Below are positions 61,170 through 64,000 of a stretch of DNA of 64,000 nucleotides, one piece after another. The stretch is taken from positions 1 to 64,000 of the forward strand of contig CAYXEN010000007.1 in NCBI GenBank assembly GCA_964464035.1. Direction: 5' to 3'. The translations under genes were made by a program, and so were the position numbers. How positions within the stretch are numbered: the stretch's first letter is position 1; each line of letters begins with the position of its first letter. The stretch comes from CAYXEN01 sp964464035 (GTDB lineage: Bacteria; Krumholzibacteriota; Krumholzibacteriia; WVZY01). Under the pieces are notes generated by a model. That model did not search any database, was not told the DNA's origin, and saw only the letters and a list, made by a program, of their open reading frames with translations.

Positions 61170-61191
61170 AGCGGGACTCGAAGGTCCCGCT
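61170..61191. terminator. Hairpin terminator between convergent MCP and HU genes
   Basis: AGCGGGAC (61170-61177) pairs with GTCCCGCT (61184-61191) across TCGAAG. It lies 4 bases after the chemoreceptor stop and 24 bases before the end of the HU gene. The T-tract on the plus side is interrupted. Confidence 0.6.
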
Positions 61192-61214
61192 CTCCTTGAT
61201 TCTTTCTTCCGATA

Positions 61215-61508
61215 TTACTTGCGGATCCGCTCTTTCAGAGAACGTCCTGCGCTGAAGGCAGGAAAGCGAGTTGCGGGAATCGTGATGGGTTCTCCAGTCT
61301 GCGGGTTTCTGCCTTCACGCTTCTTCCTCTTCCTGGTCTGGAAGGTTCCAAAGCCGGTTATCTGCACCCTCCTTCCGGCGTTGAGTTCGGAAGCGATGAT
61401 GCCTTCTTTCGGCACGGTGCTGAATATGACATCCACCACCGTCTTTGCGTCCTTGAGCGTGAGACCCGTCTTGCGGGCTACCTTCTCGACCAATTGCGTC
61501 TTGTTCAC
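61215..61508 (-). CDS. HU family DNA-binding protein
   Basis: A 97-residue histone-like protein. MNKTQLVEKVARKTGLTLKD is the N-terminal helical pair, and ITGFGTFQTRKRKKREGRNP with PQTGEPITIPA is the DNA-binding beta-arm, with the N-P-x-T-G-E/x motif. ARFPAF-type and GRSLKERI end the protein. It bends and packages DNA as a dimer. GTG start at 61508 with an unusually complete ribosome site (AAGGAGGTGATC) and a clear promoter, so it should be strongly expressed. Confidence 0.96.
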   Translation of the reverse strand: MNKTQLVEKVARKTGLTLKDAKTVVDVIFSTVPKEGIIASELNAGRRVQITGFGTFQTRKRKKREGRNPQTGEPITIPATRFPAFSAGRSLKERIRK

Positions 61509-61537
61509 GAGATCACCTCCTTCCTGTTCTTATCAGC

Positions 61538-61567
61538 ACTTTAGACCACTAAAAAAAATCCTGTCAA
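61538..61567 (-). promoter_or_regulatory. Predicted promoter of the HU gene
   Basis: On the minus strand, a perfect TTGACA (61562-61567) and TAAAGT (61538-61543), with an 18-base spacer, 30 bases upstream of the start codon. Confidence 0.6.
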
Positions 61568-61658
61568 TAGAATTTCTCGAAAAAACCGATAAGGACGGGA
61601 TCTTTCGGCCCTCCAAGAAATTCACCCCCAAGGGCGCATGCGCTCCGAGGCTCCCGTA

Positions 61659-64000
61659 TCAGTAGAACGACGGCATGCCCAGACCGGATCCCAGCCCCCT
61701 TCTCCCGGATTCCGCGTAGACTTCGGGGTGGGCCTTGATGTCGATGCGGAAATAATATTGCCATTCACTGCCGAGTTTCTGGCGGGCGAAAGACATCTCC
61801 CAGCAATGAAGATCCCTGTACACGGTGTAGTTCTGTCCCATGAATTTCCTGCCCTCGACGTCGTAAGTCGTTGAATACGTTATCTTCCAGTTTCTAGTCA
61901 GCTGGATGCTGCCGTTCAGGTTCAGGGTGGAACGCGCAGGTCCGGCCTTGGACTTGGAATAACTGAACGCCATCGCCACGTACCAGGGGTCACCCTTGGG
62001 TTCAGCCTCTCTTTCCGGCCCGCTCTCTTCTCTCACGGAGGTCGACCCTGAAGTGTCACGGGCCGCCACGTTGAGTTCGCGCAGGACCTCGGATCCCGAG
62101 ACTCCGAACGGGTGATGCCCGCTCAGGCTGAGCGAAGAAGTGACCTGGGTGGAGAGGAGCTCACCTTGATAGGGCTCGATGGTCTGGTTGAAAGAAACGC
62201 TGGTCCCGAACAGCTTGAGGTTGACCCTGCTCGATACGGTGCTCCATCCCTTTCTCTCGGGAGCCTTCGGGTTGTAGCTGGCGCCGAGCGACCAGATGAA
62301 GATGCTCGGAATCTTCCTCGTCCCTTCGCCTTTCTTCACCTTGATGTCGACGGCGTTGGTGAGGTTCACGTTGAACCCCTGGGACGAGGGACGCGAGCCC
62401 ACCCTGGGATTGTACGAGTACGTCACCGAGGGAGTGATCGTATGCCTTATGCCCGCAAGCGGGCCGATATCGGGATAGAAAGTTCCATAGAAATTCGTCC
62501 TCAGCGCGGCCCCCGTCGACCAGCGGAACAGGTTGTCGGTCGTAATCGTCTTCGACGATGGAACGAAAGTCGTATCCGTCGACCCGAAGTTGTTGGTTAT
62601 CTCCTCGTGCTCCGTCACCTTCCGCATCGTCCTCGTGTAGGAGTTGCTCGCGGACAGCGATGGAGAAAAATTGAGAAAAAATATCTTCCTCGGACTCGAG
62701 AAGCTGAGCCCCGAGTTCTGAGTGATGGTCTCCTTGTACTCATAGCGACGTTCCTCGGTGGTGCGATCCATGGAAACGCGGGGCGAATAGCGGATTCCCC
62801 CGAGGAACTTTTCCCAGAAGGATTTCTTGCCGCGCTTGGTCGCCTTGCCGAAATAGAGGTTCCGCGACGGAATCGAGAGGGAAATACTGGGGAGCGACGT
62901 GCTCACCCTGATCACGTCGGGATCCTCGACGTTCAGTTGCTGTATCCTGCGCAACGACGCGCTGAAGCCGACGGAGTTCCACGATTTCCTGAGACTCAGG
63001 CGGGATTCTATCCTTCTCTCCACTACGTTCGCCACCTGGTCGATCCTGCTTATCGCACCGGGCGCCTTGTCGCTGCTGACGAACCGGAGATCACTCTGCA
63101 AGGAGAATTTCTCGCCCAGGGTCTGCTGGTGGCGCGACGTGACCATCCACTCGTTGGCGAACGAACGAAGATCGCGATAGAAAGAGAATTGAACGTTTCC
63201 GCTCAGGCGATAACGCAACTTGTAACGGTTCTCGATCAGCATCCTCAGGGATGCGTCCTCGTTGAAGTCGGCCAGAAACTTGAAGTCGGTGTAATCGTTC
63301 GTTGCCCAGTAGTAACCGAAGTTTCTTATGTAGCGCCCCGTGGATTTCGTGATGCCGAACTCGAACTCCGGCCTGAGAATACCTGACTTGCGCCCCCGGC
63401 TGATGTTGTTGGCGAGAAAAGGGAGATAGGCTATGGGCGTATTTCCTATGTACAGCCAGATGGGACCGGATATGACCTTGTCGCGCAGGAAAACCTTCAT
63501 TTCCTTGCTCGCGAAATGATAATGAGGCACCTTGAGGTCGCAGGTGGTGTATGTGGAATTCCAGACCTTCAACTGGTTGTCTCCCACTTTGGCCACGTCT
63601 TCCCCGAAATAGTAACCCTGTTGGAACTTGGTCGAACCGTCCCGTACGAGCCCGACGCCCGATTCCAGGTCGTAGTCCATCCTGCTTCCATAGAACTTGT
63701 CGGTCCCCTCGATCAGGACGGGTGAGCCCCTGGCATCGAGGAGCTGGAGGTTCGAATTGTAGGTTATCTCCTTTCCCGTGAGGGTCCGGTTCTGGTAGTA
63801 GATCCTGGCTCCGTCCTCGAGCAGGATGTCCTTCTTGTCGGCGAGGAATTCTATCTTGTCGGCCGAATAAGACACCTTTTCGGCGTTCTTTGCGAAAGGG
63901 ATATAAGTCAAGGAACTGTCCAAGACGGTCCGAAGACTGTCGCATGTCTGGCCCTCTCTTAAGTTGACGTACTCGTATACGCCTTCCGCATTCCCGAAGA
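61659..64000 (-). CDS. lptD: LptD (LPS-assembly outer membrane protein) homologue, 5' end outside window
   Basis: The frame is open at the window edge (the TTG at 63923 is only an internal codon), so at least 780 residues are present and the N-terminus is missing. The visible N-terminal part has OstA-like beta-jellyroll repeats (YSADKIEFLADKKDILLEDG, ARIYYQNRTLTGKEITYN, YDLESGVGLVRDGS, GEDVAKVGDNQLKVWNSTYT). CDLKVPHYHF is the LptD Cys-x-x-x-x-P-H-Y segment, followed by YIGNTPIAYLPFL. The rest is a long run of amphipathic strands of a large outer-membrane barrel, ending near YAESGRRGLGSGLGMPSFY. With LptE it inserts LPS in the outer leaflet. A terminal aromatic residue fits BamA recognition. 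Confidence 0.9.
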   Translation of the reverse strand, partial: FGNAEGVYEYVNLREGQTCDSLRTVLDSSLTYIPFAKNAEKVSYSADKIEFLADKKDILLEDGARIYYQNRTLTGKEITYNSNLQLLDARGSPVLIEGTDKFYGSRMDYDLESGVGLVRDGSTKFQQGYYFGEDVAKVGDNQLKVWNSTYTTCDLKVPHYHFASKEMKVFLRDKVISGPIWLYIGNTPIAYLPFLANNISRGRKSGILRPEFEFGITKSTGRYIRNFGYYWATNDYTDFKFLADFNEDASLRMLIENRYKLRYRLSGNVQFSFYRDLRSFANEWMVTSRHQQTLGEKFSLQSDLRFVSSDKAPGAISRIDQVANVVERRIESRLSLRKSWNSVGFSASLRRIQQLNVEDPDVIRVSTSLPSISLSIPSRNLYFGKATKRGKKSFWEKFLGGIRYSPRVSMDRTTEERRYEYKETITQNSGLSFSSPRKIFFLNFSPSLSASNSYTRTMRKVTEHEEITNNFGSTDTTFVPSSKTITTDNLFRWSTGAALRTNFYGTFYPDIGPLAGIRHTITPSVTYSYNPRVGSRPSSQGFNVNLTNAVDIKVKKGEGTRKIPSIFIWSLGASYNPKAPERKGWSTVSSRVNLKLFGTSVSFNQTIEPYQGELLSTQVTSSLSLSGHHPFGVSGSEVLRELNVAARDTSGSTSVREESGPEREAEPKGDPWYVAMAFSYSKSKAGPARSTLNLNGSIQLTRNWKITYSTTYDVEGRKFMGQNYTVYRDLHCWEMSFARQKLGSEWQYYFRIDIKAHPEVYAESGRRGLGSGLGMPSFY

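Noticed and set aside
1..64000. tRNA, rRNA, CRISPR array, prophage or insertion sequence
   Set aside because: I scanned for T-loop-like GGTTCGAATCC patterns, regular short repeats with spacers, transposase or integrase motifs and phage structural genes; none could be supported by eye. A computational RNA scan could still find small RNAs.

Overview
The window looks like chromosomal DNA of a diderm, GC-rich bacterium that makes selenoproteins. LptD shows a lipopolysaccharide-type outer membrane. Two secreted peptidases end in FlgD/Ig-like tails (NPFNP or NPF motif, then GRLVKI, then a W-D-G turn and KLVLL end). Such tails are common in FCB-superphylum and candidate-phylum bacteria of the Eisenbacteria, Krumholzibacteriota or Latescibacterota kind; that placement is inference. 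There are no rRNA or tRNA genes, phage genes, insertion sequences or CRISPR arrays that I can see.

Layout. 1-3229 (+): end of an FG-GAP repeat protein and a large PilX-type pilin-like protein with a DnaJ-like zinc-finger insert. 3237-10824 (-): six-gene polysaccharide cluster (four GT4 glycosyltransferases, a nucleotidyltransferase-kinase fusion, a polysaccharide deacetylase). 11041-15595: QueF, an exported-looking Pcm, a Crp/Fnr regulator, a DUF362-ferredoxin and an MscS channel. 15612-19708 (-): sdhCDAB and thyX. 19936-24777: a TIGR00725/SLOG protein, a membrane protein, then a tight four-gene operon (FAD oxidoreductase, short RlmN-like radical SAM enzyme, cysteine hydrolase, macrodomain). 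24778-25098 holds short GC-rich repeats. 25099-28514 (-): MrfAB repair pair. 28692-30299 (-): tetraether-lipid-synthase-like radical SAM enzyme. 30693-34514 (+): secreted M14 and M23 peptidases. 34544-35590 (-): SelD. 35778-37141 (+): CheD and CheR. 37168-45303 (-): TusA-like protein, PPC/DUF296 protein, M16 peptidase, nucleotidyltransferase, heterodimeric ABC exporter. 45438-49032 (+): HD protein, two TPR proteins. 49055-54384 (-): receiver-DHp protein, outer-membrane-like protein, two zinc-ribbon proteins, CBS and CGL (reverse transsulfuration). 54564-59270 (-): secreted zinc peptidase, its partner, and a selenocysteine lipoprotein with a metallophosphatase domain and four heme sites. 59538-64000: a heme-binding chemoreceptor (+), HU (-) and LptD (-, cut by the window edge).

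The main result is two genes that ordinary gene calling would truncate because an in-frame UGA is read as a stop. In SelD the UGA falls on the catalytic Cys position. In the lipoprotein at 57873-59270 it falls in a P-C-G-(C/U) motif just before G-G-x-A-R-R. Reading UGA as selenocysteine restores a full-length SelD and restores a lipoprotein signal peptide to the second protein. The lipoprotein is divergent from a chemoreceptor with two periplasmic heme motifs, which suggests an extracytoplasmic redox function. Also notable are a bacterial Tes homologue and an RlmN-like enzyme that keeps the methyl-carrying Cys but lacks the second catalytic Cys.
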